DNA of 64,000 nucleotides from Magnolia sinica (lineage: Eukaryota > Streptophyta > Magnoliopsida > Magnoliales > Magnoliaceae), in NCBI RefSeq assembly GCF_029962835.1, contig NC_080589.1, positions 20,977,586 through 21,041,585 on the forward strand, given 5' to 3'. A program made the position numbers and the translations under genes. Below, piece by piece: positions 1 through 10,935 of the stretch. Under the pieces are notes generated by a model. The model worked only from the letters and a program-made list of their open reading frames with translations, ran no database searches and was not told the origin of the DNA. The stretch's first letter is position 1; each line of letters starts with the position of its first letter.

Positions 1-403
1 TTTAGTTCATTGGTAAAAGTCAGGGCAAAAATTTTCTAACTTAAATACATAACACTTTTATCGACGAACATTTTCGTCGGTAAAAATATTATTCCCGACG
101 GTTTTGGTTTGTCGATAAAGGACACGAAAATCTCCTAACTTAAATACACAACACTTTTACCGATGAAAATTTTCGTCAGTAAAAGTGGTTCTCTGCTTTT
201 TATCGATGAAAACTTTCATCGATAAACTCTTAGCAGGAAAATTTTCAAAATAGTGGGAAAATTACTTTTACCGATGAAAATTTTCATCGGTAAGTGTTGT
301 TTTACCGATGAAAAAAAATTTCGTCGGTAAAACAGTACTTTTACTGAAGAAATTTTTTTCGTCGGTAAAAATTTCGTCGCTAAAAACACTGTTTCTTGTA
401 GTG
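1..403. mobile_element. CACTA transposon, right terminal region
   Basis: The stretch ends with TTTCTTGTAGTG at 392-403, the reverse complement of CACTACAAGAAA, the terminal signature of CACTA (EnSpm) elements. The 390 bases before it are a run of imperfect palindromes built from TTTACCGACGAAA and TTTCGTCGGTAAAA. Such subterminal repeats are where the element's own transposase binds in known CACTA elements. The left end lies outside the window, so length and transposase are unknown. The same subterminal motif recurs at 59746-60285, so the two are one family. Short open frames here are produced by the palindromes and are not genes. Confidence 0.85.
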
Positions 404-423
404 TCGTTTCAAGCATTAGGAAT

Positions 424-609
424 TCAGAGGGAATCCCCCACTACATCTAGTAGATCCTGATCTCCAACTAACGAACACTCTGGATCTTGTTCACATAAGC
501 CATGTGAGATCAATTTCCTCTTTAATCTCCGTGCAAATACGCTTGGCAGTTTTGTAGTTCTATTTAGTTTCAAAAATGTGAAGTGATATGCGAGAATCGC
601 TGGACACCC
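424..609 (-). pseudogene. Exon-like open stretch, unidentified
   Basis: On the minus strand this 186-base stretch is open for about 60 codons and ends in a TGA stop at 424-426. The reading frame runs on into the copia LTR at 610, but the LTR part cannot belong to it. The composition is ordinary for a protein, with a basic segment (FARRLKRKL) followed by an acidic tail (DQDLLDVVGDSL). I do not recognise the family. It sits between a CACTA end and a copia LTR, so at best it is the last exon of a gene or transposase cut by the LTR insertion. It could be chance. Confidence 0.25.
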
Positions 610-1384
610 TGATGGGGTTTTCCTCCTCAGATCAGAGGAGATGTAGTGCGGTTCGGATGCCACAAACAGTAGAATCACCACACTGCTCAACTAGTCGAAA
701 GCATTGCTCGACCAGTCGAGGGTCAGTCGACTCAAAGTCTAGCAAGCTCAGTGAATAGTGCTCGACCAATCGAGGGCCGCCTCGACCAGTCGAGTGGACA
801 GTGCTCGACTAGTCAAGGACTCTGCTCGACTAGCCGAGCCTACGCAAATTTGAGTCCGGATCTTGTGCGTACTGCGGAAATTGGAGGCGGTTTCGCAAGA
901 GGTGCGAAGGGAGTTTCTAAATCTATAAATATGGGTGCCTAGGGCCTTTCTAGGCAATGTAAGAGGGTTTCCTAAAGCTTTGCAAGGGTTTACTAAAAGG
1001 GTTTAGGGCTATCAAAGGTGAGAGAGAGAGAGAGAGAGATAGAGAGAGAGGAAGCTTGTGGAAGGAAGGTTATGCTCATAGAAGTGATCTACTATATCTC
1101 AGCACTTCCACATCCTCGTAATCGGTGAAATCTCTCTATTTTTCTTTTATTCTCTTATTATTTATCCACTCCTGCGTGAGTGAAGAAGGTTGTAATGCTC
1201 TACTTCATAGTGGATTGTTGATCTGGACGAGGTCTAGTGGTTTTTATCTGTTTGAGGGTTTTTCACATAAAAATCTCTTGTGTGGTGTGGTTTATGCTTT
1301 GATTTATTTCATTGCTTTATTATCCCATAATTCTAGTTTGTTTTGGGAGGATAGATCCTAAGGTTTTGTGCAAGGCCCCCAACA
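610..1384 (+). repeat. 5' LTR of the copia element (775 bp)
   Basis: It starts TGATGGGGTTTTCC and ends CCCCAACA, followed by the primer-binding site. The U3 part (684-835) is built from the quasi-palindrome CTCGACCAGTCGAG and variants. A TATA box (TATAAAT) lies at 924-930, and a GA-rich run at 1018-1050 follows the likely transcript start. The second LTR has the same features, with a longer CTCGACCAGTCGAG array. Confidence 0.93.
924..930 (+). promoter_or_regulatory. LTR TATA box
   Basis: TATAAAT in the 5' LTR. The matching site in the 3' LTR is 5757-5763 in the same context (CTATAAATATGGGTGCC), which supports a conserved LTR promoter. Confidence 0.6.
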
Positions 1385-1387
1385 AAG

Positions 1388-1399
1388 TGGTATCAGAGC
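1388..1399 (+). other. Copia primer-binding site
   Basis: TGGTATCAGAGC, three bases after the 5' LTR, is complementary to the 3' end of initiator methionine tRNA, the usual primer of plant copia elements. Confidence 0.9.
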
Positions 1400-1435
1400 T
1401 AAGTTCATTGAACAGAGTGAGATCGGTTTTGAATT

Positions 1436-4400
1436 ATGGAAGGTGGCTCATCAAGGATGATCAACCTCAATGGTTCTAACTGGACCATATGGAAGGCTAA
1501 GATGGAGGACTTGCTTTATTGTAAGGACTTATATTCTCCAATTTTAGGCATATCAGCAAAATCCAAGGATATGTCTGATGATGATTGGAAGAAGTTGGAC
1601 CGAAAGGTGGTGGGTTTTATTAAACAATGGCTAAATGATTTTGTGTTCCACCATGTGTCTACGGAGAGCTCAGCTGCTGGCTTATGGCTGAAATTGGAAG
1701 GGTTGTATGAGAAGAAGACAGTCGGTAATAAAATCTTCCTGATAAGACAACTTGTGAATCTCTAGTTCAAAGATGGTGATTCTGTGGCTGAGCATATGAA
1801 TGAGGTCAGTAATATATTGAACCAGTTCTCCACTGTGAAGATGGTCTTGGATAATGAATATAGGCTTTGTTATTACTTCGCTCATTACCTGCTAGTTGGG
1901 AGACATTGGTGGTGTCTCTAAGTAACTCCGCGCCAGAAAGAAAGGTATCTATGGAACAGGTAACTAGTTGTCTCTTCAATAAGGAGACAAGGAGGAAGAC
2001 TCAGGGGTATACTCAGCAAGAGACTCTTGTGACACATGAACGGGGGAGAGAAAAGAACAGGAAGGGTGGGAAGGCTTAAGATAAATCAAGAGGCAAGTCG
2101 AGTACCGAGAAGGATATTGAATGCTGAAATTGTGGCAAGAAGGGCTACTATAAGCATGAATGTCATAAGAATAAGAACAATAAGAAAGGAAAATGAAAGG
2201 AGAAGGAAGATGAATCAGACTCCACTGTGGTCACTTCAGATGGCGACGTTGTAGTTATTCTTTCAGTAAATCATGATGTTTATCTCATGGCTACGAGTCA
2301 GGACACCGACTGAGTGATAGACTTGAGAGCCTTGTTTCTTACAACTCCATGCAGGGACTTCTTCACAAGTTACAAGTCAGGTAACTATGGGACCGTGAAG
2401 ATGGAAAATTCTAGCATATCGAAGATCGTAGGGGTTGGTGATGTTTGTGTAAAGACCGATATGGGCTGCGCATTAGTTCTCAGGGATGTAAGGCATATCC
2501 CAAACTTCGCCTCAACTTGATGTCGACGGGAAGGTTGGATGATGATGGCTATGAAAGTGATTTGCTGGTGGGTGCTAGAAGCTCATCAAGGGTTCGTTGA
2601 TCGTAGCCAGAGGAAAGAAGTGTTGCACCCTTTACAAGGCAAGTGTCAGTGTGTGCAAGGGTAGGTTGAACGCAGCGGAAGATTCAGCTATTGACATGTG
2701 GCACAGGCGTCTAGGCCACATGAGTGAAAAAGGGCTTCAGCTACTAGCGAAGAAGCGGCTCCTTCCAGACGTGACAGGTATACCTCTCAAAACCTGTATT
2801 GATTGTTTATCAGTGAAACAACATAGAGTTTCATTTGTTAAATCTGCTTCTCATGTTAATAAAGTGCATGCATTAGATTTAGTTTATTATGATGTTTGTG
2901 GTCCTATGAGGATAAAAACCTTAGGTGGGGCATTGTATTTTGTCACTTTTATAGATGATGCATCTAGGAGGGTTTGGGTTTATTCTTTGAAATCCAATGA
3001 CAAGTTCTTTGGTGTGTTTAAATTATTTCATGTTATGGTCAAGAGAGAGACAGGTAGATCATTGAAGTGCATCCACACTGACAATGATGGTGAATACATC
3101 GGTGACTTCCACGAGTATTGTAAGTCCTTGGGTATACGGCATGAACAGACGGTTCCCAAGGCCCCCCAGCATAATGGTGCAGTTGAGAGAATGAATCGCA
3201 CCATTATTGAGAGAATCAGATGCATGTTATCCCATGTGAAGTTGCCTAAGACGTTCTAGGGAGAAGCAATGCACACGGTGGTGTATTTGATAAACAGGTC
3301 TCCATCAACCCCGTTGAATGGAGAAGTACCTGAGAAGGTGTGGACTGGACAAAATCCATCGTATAGTCATCTCAAGGTATTTTCTGCATCCGTTCACGTA
3401 CCAAAGGATGAGAGGTCTAAGCTCGATATGAAGATCAAGTAGTATGTGTTCTTGGGGTATGGTGATGAAAAATTCGGTTACAGATTATGGGATTCGACCG
3501 AGAAGAAGCTCGTCAGGAGCAGAGATGTAGCTTTCTTTGAAGATCAGTGTATAAAAGACATTGGTAACCCAAAGAAGAACCAGCCTAGTTCAGGTGAGCT
3601 AGAGGACATGTATCCGATTATTCCTCCCGTGGGCTGATGACGGGGGAGTACAGCAAGGTGCAGAGGACGAGGAAGTTCCTTTAGAAGATGAACCAGGGGA
3701 GCAGCCCCCACTTGATCCACCTGTTGAGCCACAGGTGAGGAGGTCATCTAGGGACAAACAGTTGTCCAAGAGATACTCACCACATGAGTACATTATGTCG
3801 ACTGATGAGGGAGAGCCAAAAGATTATTCTAAGGCCCTAGCCGACGAGCATAAGGGGGAGTGGTTGAAAGCTATGCAAGAAGAGATGAAATCCTTACATA
3901 AGAACCACACCTATGATATAGTGAAATTGTGTAAGGGTAAGAAAGCTTTGAGCAACAAGTGGGTGTTCAGAAAGAAGGTTGAGCAGAAGAATTCACAGAC
4001 GAGATTCAAGGCCAGACTTGTGGTGAAAGGGTTTAGTCAGAGAAAAAACATAAACTTCGAGGAGATATTCCCACCAGTGGTGAAGATGACATCTATACGG
4101 GTGTTGCTTGGGTTGATGGCTAGCATGGATCTGGAGATAGAGCAGTTAAATATTAAAACTACCTTCCTCCATGGTGACTTAGAAGAAGAGATCTACATGC
4201 ACCAACTAAAGGGGTTCGAAGTCAAGGGCAAATAGCATATGGTGTATAGGCTGAGGAAGAGCTTGTATGGGCTGAAACAAGCTCCACGATAATGGTACAA
4301 GAAGTTTTCTTGTTTATGTTGAAGCATGGGTATGACAAAATGGAGTCGGACCACTGTGTGTTCACGCGCAAGTTCTCAGATGGTAATTTCTTAGTTCTGC

Positions 4401-5378
4401 TATTATACGTTGATGACATACTCATTATGGAAAAAGACATCAAGAAGATCGACAGGCTGAAATAGGAGTTGGGCAAGTCGTTTACAATGAAAGACTTGGG
4501 CCCAGCTAAACAGATCTTAGGAATAGAGATAACCATGATAGAAGCAGCAAGAAGTTTTGGCTGTCACAAGAGCAGTATATTAAGAAAGTCTTATAGTGGT
4601 TCAGTATGAATGCAGTGAAGCCAGTTAGTACTCCATTGGATGGTCACTTCAAATTAAGCGACAGGTAGTGTCCCAAGATGAAGGCAGAGGTGGAAGAGAT
4701 GCAGAAGATACCCTACGCGTCAACTGTAGGAAGTTTGATGTATGGTATGGTGTGTACACGCCCAGACATAGTATATGCGGTTGGTATTATCAGCCGGTAT
4801 CTTGTCAATCCTGGCAGAGAGCATTGGGCAACGGTGAAATGGATACTGCGGTATCTAAGAGGCTTACTAGGTTGAGCCTATGCTATAGTGACGGAAAACC
4901 TGTGTTAGAGGGCTACACAGATACAGATATGGCAGGCGACATAGACTTTAGGAAGTCTATATTGGAGATCGTGTTCACGTTTGTAGGGGGAGTGGTTTCT
5001 TGGCAGAGCAAGCTACAAAAGGTCATAACATTGTCGACAACAGAGGCCGAGTACATTACAGTCACAGAGGCATGTAAAGAAATGCTTTAGATGAAAAGGT
5101 TCCTACAGGAACTTAGCCTAAAGTAGGAGCAACACGTGGTCTATTGCAATAGTGAAAGTACTATACACTTGAGTAAGAATCCAAGTCAGTATTCCAAGTC
5201 GAAGCACATAAAGATTCGATATCACTGGATCAGGGACACTTTGGAACAGAAGGTGTTACAGCTTGAGAAGGTCTACACAGACGATAATGGGTCAGAAATG
5301 ATGACCAAGGCCTTACTCAAGGGCAAGTTTGAGGTTTGTAGAAACCAGGCTGGCTTGAAGAAGGTGAATTCCTCTTAA
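1436..5378 (+). pseudogene. Copia gag-pol polyprotein, broken
   Basis: Gag starts with ATG at 1436 and stops at 1763-1765. The CCHC zinc knuckle is at 2122-2163, with a TGA at 2125-2127 inside it. The protease active-site segment near 2313 keeps one Asp but has lost the Ser-Gly that should follow. The HHCC segment and integrase core lie at 2597-3259 and keep the D, D and E positions (HTDNDGEY and QHNGAVERMN are visible); a TAG at 3257-3259 sits where Trp is expected. Reverse transcriptase covers about 3735-4660: the first catalytic Asp is Asn (codon 4149-4151), while YVDD at 4406-4417 is intact. RNase H is at about 4870-5378. The stops near 4233 and 4290 fall at expected Gln codons. It is dead as a gene but easy to recognise. 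Confidence 0.92.
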
Positions 5379-5380
5379 AT

Positions 5381-5394
5381 CGGAAAGGAAAAGA
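5381..5394 (+). other. Copia polypurine tract
   Basis: The purine run GGAAAGGAAAAGA lies two bases before the TG of the 3' LTR, where the plus-strand primer of reverse transcription is expected. Confidence 0.75.
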
Positions 5395-5396
5395 TT

Positions 5397-6044
5397 TGAT
5401 GGGATTTTCCTCCTCAGGTCAGAAGAGATGTGGTGCGGTTCGGATGCCACAAACAGTGGAATCACCGCACTGCTCGACCAGTCGAGTGAACAGTGCTCAA
5501 CCAGTCGAGGGTCACTCGACTCAAAGTCCAGCGAGCTCAGCGACCAGTGCTCGACCAGTCGAGGGCTGGCTCGACCAGTCGAGTGAACAGTGCTCGACCA
5601 GTCGAGGACCGGCTCGATCAGTCAAGTGAACAGTGCTCAACCAGTCGAGGACTCTGCTCGACTAGTTGAGCTTACGCAGATTTGAGTATGGATCTTGTGC
5701 GAACTGCGAAAATTAGAGGCAATTTCGTAAAAGGTGCGAAAGGGGGTTTTCAACTCTATAAATATGGGTGCCTAAGGCCTTTTTAGGCAATGCAAGAGGG
5801 TTTCTTAAAGCTTTGCGAGGGTTTGCTAAAGGGTTTAGGGCTATCAAAGGTGAGAGAGAGAGAGAGAGGAAGCTTGTGGAAGGGAGGTTATACTTGTAGA
5901 GGTGATCTACTATATCTTAATGCTTCCACATCCTCATAATCAGTGAGATCTCTCCGTTTTTCTTTTATTCTCTTATTGTTTATCCACTCCTACGTGAGTG
6001 AAGAAGGTTGTAAAGTTCGACTTCATAGTGGACTGTTGATCTGG
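5397..6044 (+). repeat. 3' LTR of the copia element, truncated
   Basis: It matches the 5' LTR from TGATGG to GTTGATCTGG and then stops; about 158 bases of the LTR end are missing and a foldback repeat starts. The CTCGACCAGTCGAG array (5469-5670) holds more units than in the 5' LTR (684-835), so the array changed length after or during insertion. Confidence 0.9.
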
Positions 6045-6462
6045 TAAGCCCACCTTGATGTATTTTTTTTATATATACACTCCATCCATATGTTTTTCCA
6101 TCTCATTTAAGGATTCCATCTCAAATCATAAGAAGGTAGACCATACCAATAGAAACAGTGAAGAATATCCATTAAAAACTTTTTATGGGCCACAAAAGTT
6201 TTGGGTCAATCTTATCTTCCTATTTTCCCTTCATTCAGATCTTTTTGACATTATCAACCTGCTGGATTGCAAATAAAGATTATGAAAAACTCCCGATGGG
6301 CACTTTGCAATTTTTAATGATGAGGCACTCAATCACCATTGTTTCTTGTGGTATGGTCCACTTGAGATTTTATATCTATAATTTTAGTTACCCCTTCCTA
6401 AAATGGGCTGGAGAAACGGATGCACCGCGTGGATATACTGCATATCATCAAGGTGGGCCCTA
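6044..6462. repeat. Foldback repeat, copy 1
   Basis: The ends GCCCACCTTGATG and CATCAAGGTGGGC are perfect inverted repeats, and the arms stay complementary toward a centre near 6250. It abuts the broken end of the copia 3' LTR. Confidence 0.85.
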
Positions 6463-6627
6463 CAATAGAGGTAACAACACCCCCTAAGTTGTTACCTGGG
6501 TAACACCTAATTCGCTCCTGCATACTAGGGGCGATAAGCGCAGGTGCGGATTTGGTCCGTCAGTCAGGACTAACTAGATGGATTGCCTGCCAATGCTTTT
6601 GTAGGAACTTTTTGCCATCGAAAGCTA

Positions 6628-6992
6628 GTGGGGCCATTATGATGTTAGTGAGAATTCACCCTGTGTATCTATCTTTTTAAAATCATGTTAGGACATAGGC
6701 CAAAAACTCAAGCAGGCTGCATGAGACAGGTAAAAAACTGGGTGAGAAAATACCTACACCTTTGAAACCTCCCTAAGTCCACCGTAATGCTTATATGTTA
6801 TTCATACCATTCATAAGGTCATTCCTACTAGTATACACCGAAAACTCATGTGGTCCATCAATGTTACAATGGTGAATGTTCAATCATCACTGTTTACGGT
6901 TGGCACAATTGAGTTTTAAATCTACCTTATTTTTGGGTTCTTCCCCTCACATTAATATCTGGCAAAATTGAGGATGGACGATGTGGATTTCC
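6628..6992. repeat. Foldback repeat, copy 2
   Basis: Left arm starts GTGGGGCCATTATGATG; right arm ends GGACGATGTGGATTTCC. Similarity of the arms may go further out, to AGGAACTT at 6603 and AAGTTCCT at 6997, suggesting that the true ends lie near 6594 and 7018. The arms are worn. Confidence 0.65.
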
Positions 6993-7129
6993 CTGGAAGT
7001 TCCTGCTAAAGGCTTTTTAGTCCATCCGTTTGTCGTTGAAGTCTGGAACGTGGCCCACTTGATGTATGTGTTGGATATTCCTGTTACAGGCTTTTACAGC
7101 CAATTCGCGACTTAGTCGAGTTGGGACCT

Positions 7130-7159
7130 TGGGCCACCTTGATGTATGCGTTGAATATC
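7130..7159. repeat. Foldback repeat, copy 3, left piece
   Basis: GGGCCACCTTGATGTATGCG is the start of a foldback that is cut after ATATC at 7155-7159 by a solo LTR. It resumes at 12680. Confidence 0.7.
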
Positions 7160-8919
7160 TGTCATGCCCCAAACTCTGAAACCGGGCTCACAAAATTTTC
7201 GATCGCCAAATCCGATGCCGACAGCCTCCATAGTACCCCATTCTCAGCTCCCAGCGTCCATACGCCAGATTCCGATCCTAGGATCCTATAAGGAGGATTT
7301 TTCAACTTACATTTAACTCGTAATAAGCATAACCACAAGTTTACCCAAATCATAAGAACATCATCATCATCACATATCCACTAATATAAAATTTTAAATA
7401 CAGTGCTGAAAGGGAAATACATATATTAAAAATCAAAGCTCTAAAAGTCCACTGCATGCTCCAAGCTCAACGTTACTGCAACCTAACGCCACCTGCACGC
7501 ATCTATCATGCATAAGCTTATAGAAAGCTTAATGGGTGGTGAAAGTGTGTACACAAGGTAAGTGCCAAGTAAGCAATATCAGAGTAATCAGAGTAAGTAA
7601 AAATACCGATAAGCCCATAATCATACAATATCAGAACTAGTGGCAAGATCATAAATCATACGATATCAAACTAATGCGAACACATACTGATAGGCCCATA
7701 AATACCATCAGTCTTACCCAGGCTATGCAATGCCAAAAATATAATAAAAATAATATCATATATTGATAAAGCAATGTAGATCGGCTATGCAATGCAGGGA
7801 CAATAAGTCAAATATCAGATGTTGATGATACAATGCAATATGCAGTGCGAATGAAATGACCAAGTTGGAGTGAAGTCGGGATGATAGTACGTAGTATCAC
7901 AGGCTATGGGGTCCATCACAAAGGATTTTTATCCAAACTAATCTCATTCCTAAATTTGGATAGGCAAACTCTATGTAGTAGACTCCTAATCTCAAGTTAG
8001 TCGCGTGCCCAACCGAAATCATTGTCATTACGAAGGTACACAATAATTATTTACGCACCACCAACCCGAGTGGATAGTGAATGAATGAATAAGCAACTCC
8101 TACTCGATAAGTCCACATATCAGTACGGTTTCTCCCTGGGTTCATCATCGGGGTCTAGTACACTTTACATGTAAATCGCCGCCCACTAACACATGACCAT
8201 GCAAGTGGAAGAGACCTCACCATCCGCCTGGCCAGTAGTCAGCCAATATCTACCCAGCACATCGATAACGGACCCATTCATGAGCTGGTCAAACTTAGCC
8301 TAACAATGCCCCCTACTCTCAGGCGGGTAAGGCCACACCCCCTCCCAACCGACCACGACACAGTGGAAGACACGACCTCCCGGTATTCGGCCATCATGCG
8401 CTCATATATATCCACTCGGTCTCGACGTTGGGGCGTCTCCTGGCCACGGAGGTTTAAGAATTTTCACCCAGGGACATCTATGGCGCCCGTATGTTAGAAC
8501 CAAACATTTCTCGTGTCCCACCTAGCCATCCACGATATGCCTGTGGAGGCTATGACCCTGATATCGCTAGGGCATACAGTAGTCACAACACACAATGCAA
8601 TATTCATAAGTCATACAATCCAATCATGCATCAATCCTGCGCATACCGTGCGCTCATATGAGGTAACCTTCGCCTATCAGGGAGTCTCATAACAACTTGC
8701 CTAATGACATATGCAATGGTCAACCACATCTCATAACAAACATGCAGATGATGCGTATGGGCATGTATCATGATGTTATGGTATCACATACTCATAATCG
8801 GTATTAATAACCGGCATCAACAACGGCCTCGACAATGTGGACATTTAACTAACATTACCCCCAAGGAATGACCCACATAGAGCCTAACATATAGTGGACC
8901 CATGACCTCACAGAAGGGC

Positions 8920-10560
8920 CTAATATACAACACCATGGGCCTTACTCAAGAGCTTAATACACATCATAATGGGCCTCTCACATGGGCCTAATATACATCA
9001 CAATGGGCTTCATCGCCTGGCCCTCAAATGCATCACAATGGGCCTCATCACATAGACCTCATATTCATCACATTAGGCCTTAAACATGGGTTGAATCACA
9101 TCCCAATGGGCCTCAAATACCAGCCGCATATTCATCACATTGGGCCTCAAACACGGGCTGCATATACATCACATGGTTCTCGACAATTGGCCTCAGCAAT
9201 CAAAATCGGCCTCGACAATTGGCCTCGTCAATCGAAATCGGCGTCGACAATCGACAATTGGAATCGGCCTCGACAATCGAAATCGGCCTCGATAATTGGA
9301 ATCAGAATCGGCCTCGACAATCTAACTCGATCTCGACAATTGGAATTGGCCTCGATAATAGAATCGGAATCGGCCTCAACAATATTACTCGGCTTCGACA
9401 ATCGGAGTCGGCTGGGACAATCGGCCTCGGCAATTGGAATTGACCTCGATAATCAAAATCGATGATCAGCATCGAAAATCGACACTAAGAATCAGCATTA
9501 ATAATCGGCATATAAACAAGGCGGGATCCATAGATGAACAGCCGATCAGCATTAATATAAAGATCAACCCTCGGCCGTAGTTATATCAAATCCGATAGCA
9601 TGAAACCATCCATATGTGGCTAATGGGGCCCACTTATCTGGGTTAACCCATAAGAGAATTATGAGAATGCACCTAACAAGGCCTAAGGGAAGGTCACAAT
9701 GTGGACATCCAACCATCATTACCCATCAATGTGGACATCTAACTAACATTGCTCCCAAGGAGTGGCCTACATATAGAGCCAAAACATATAATGAGCTCGT
9801 GGCCTCACGTAAGGGCCATATACACATCAAGTGGGCCACATTGCATGGGCCTCGAATACATCACAATAGGCCTCGCTCATGGGACTCGAATACATTACAT
9901 TGGGCCTCGCCCACAGGCCTCGAATACATCACATTGGGACCCGCCCACGAGCCTCGAATACATCACATTGGGCCTCGCCCACGGGCCTCAAATACATCAC
10001 ATTCGGCCCCATACAAAGGCCCCACATACGTCTCATTGGGCCTCGCTCATGGTCCTTATATCCATCACATTGGGCCTCAACCCATGGGCCATCAAATACA
10101 TCAAGTGGATCGCATCCATGTGCCGCACCAATGGGCCTCATATGTATCTAGTCAGCCATATCACATGGGCTGCACCAGTGGGCCTCATATACATCAAGTG
10201 GACCATGCCCACGGGCCACACAATGGGCCTCATATACATCAAGTGGACCGCATCCACTGGCCGCACCAATGGGCTTCATATACATTAATTGGGTTGCATC
10301 AATGGGCCTAATACATATCACAATGGGCCTTACCTATAGGCCACAAATACATCGCAATGGCCCTTGCCTATGGGCCTCAGATTTAAGCAGGTGGTCCCCA
10401 TCATATGGGCCTTGCATACATCACATCAGGCCTCACTCATGGGCCTAATATACATCACAATGGGCCTCTCCATTTGGGCCGCAATTCCATCATAATGGGC
10501 CCTATCCTGTGGGCATCAAATACATCACGAAGCACTCTCCATATGGGCCTCACATAAATC
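8920..10560. repeat. Minisatellite arrays inside the solo LTR
   Basis: From about 9180 to 9480 a short unit around CGGCCTCGACAATCG recurs. From about 9840 to 10330 a unit near 34 bases (GGGCCTCGCCCACGGGCC followed by TCGAATACATCACATT) recurs with drift, and looser copies extend to 8920 and 10560. The repeats keep several reading frames open at once, giving apparent proteins of up to 231 codons that are not genes. Confidence 0.75.
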
Positions 10561-10670
10561 ACGCTGAGCCACACAGTAGGTAGGCCCTGCACAACCAACA
10601 GGTGGGCCTGCACCTCCTAAATGGGCCCACTAGATGAACAACATGGATGTACAGCACATACATCAAGGTG

Positions 10671-10935
10671 AACCCCACCATTATGTTTATTTTCCATCCA
10701 ATCTGTTCACAAGGTCACAAAGACCTAAATGAAGAGGAAAACAAATTTCATACTTATCCAAAACTTCTTTACTCCCAAAAGGGGTTTTTAATGGTAGGAG
10801 TTCATTCCCCACTGTTTCCGCAGTGTGGTCCACCTGATATATGGATTTGCCTCTTTGCCTCAAGCCTTAGATCGAGCTTACTAAGTGAATGGATGGTTTA
10901 GATATGACCAACACCTCATAGTGGGGTCCACACAT
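10671..10935. repeat. Foldback repeat, copy 4, partial
   Basis: The central part and right arm of a foldback, from ACCCCACCATTATGTTTA to CATAGTGGGGTCCACAC. The left arm is missing. It lies inside the solo LTR. Confidence 0.65.

Larger units (their letters stand above)
610..6044 (+). mobile_element. Ty1/copia LTR retrotransposon (Tork-like), degenerate
   Basis: The element is defined by two LTRs (610-1384 and 5397-6044), a primer-binding site matching initiator Met tRNA just after the first LTR, and a purine tract before the second. The domain order gag, protease, integrase, reverse transcriptase, RNase H is that of copia. The protein resembles the Tork/Tnt1 clade most (WHRRLGHMSEKG in the pre-integrase zinc segment). 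The second LTR breaks off at 6044, where a foldback repeat begins, so the right-hand target duplication is lost; the left flank is CACCC (605-609). Many stops and frame breaks make it non-autonomous. Confidence 0.93.

Noticed and set aside
1-390. Palindromic repeats as a CRISPR array
   Set aside because: The repeats are inverted, unequal and without spacers of constant length; they end in a CACTA terminus in a plant genome.
9616-10311. 231-codon open frame on the plus strand
   Set aside because: It lies in a minisatellite whose units keep three plus frames and one minus frame open together. The protein is a string of His/Gly/Pro repeats without a domain.
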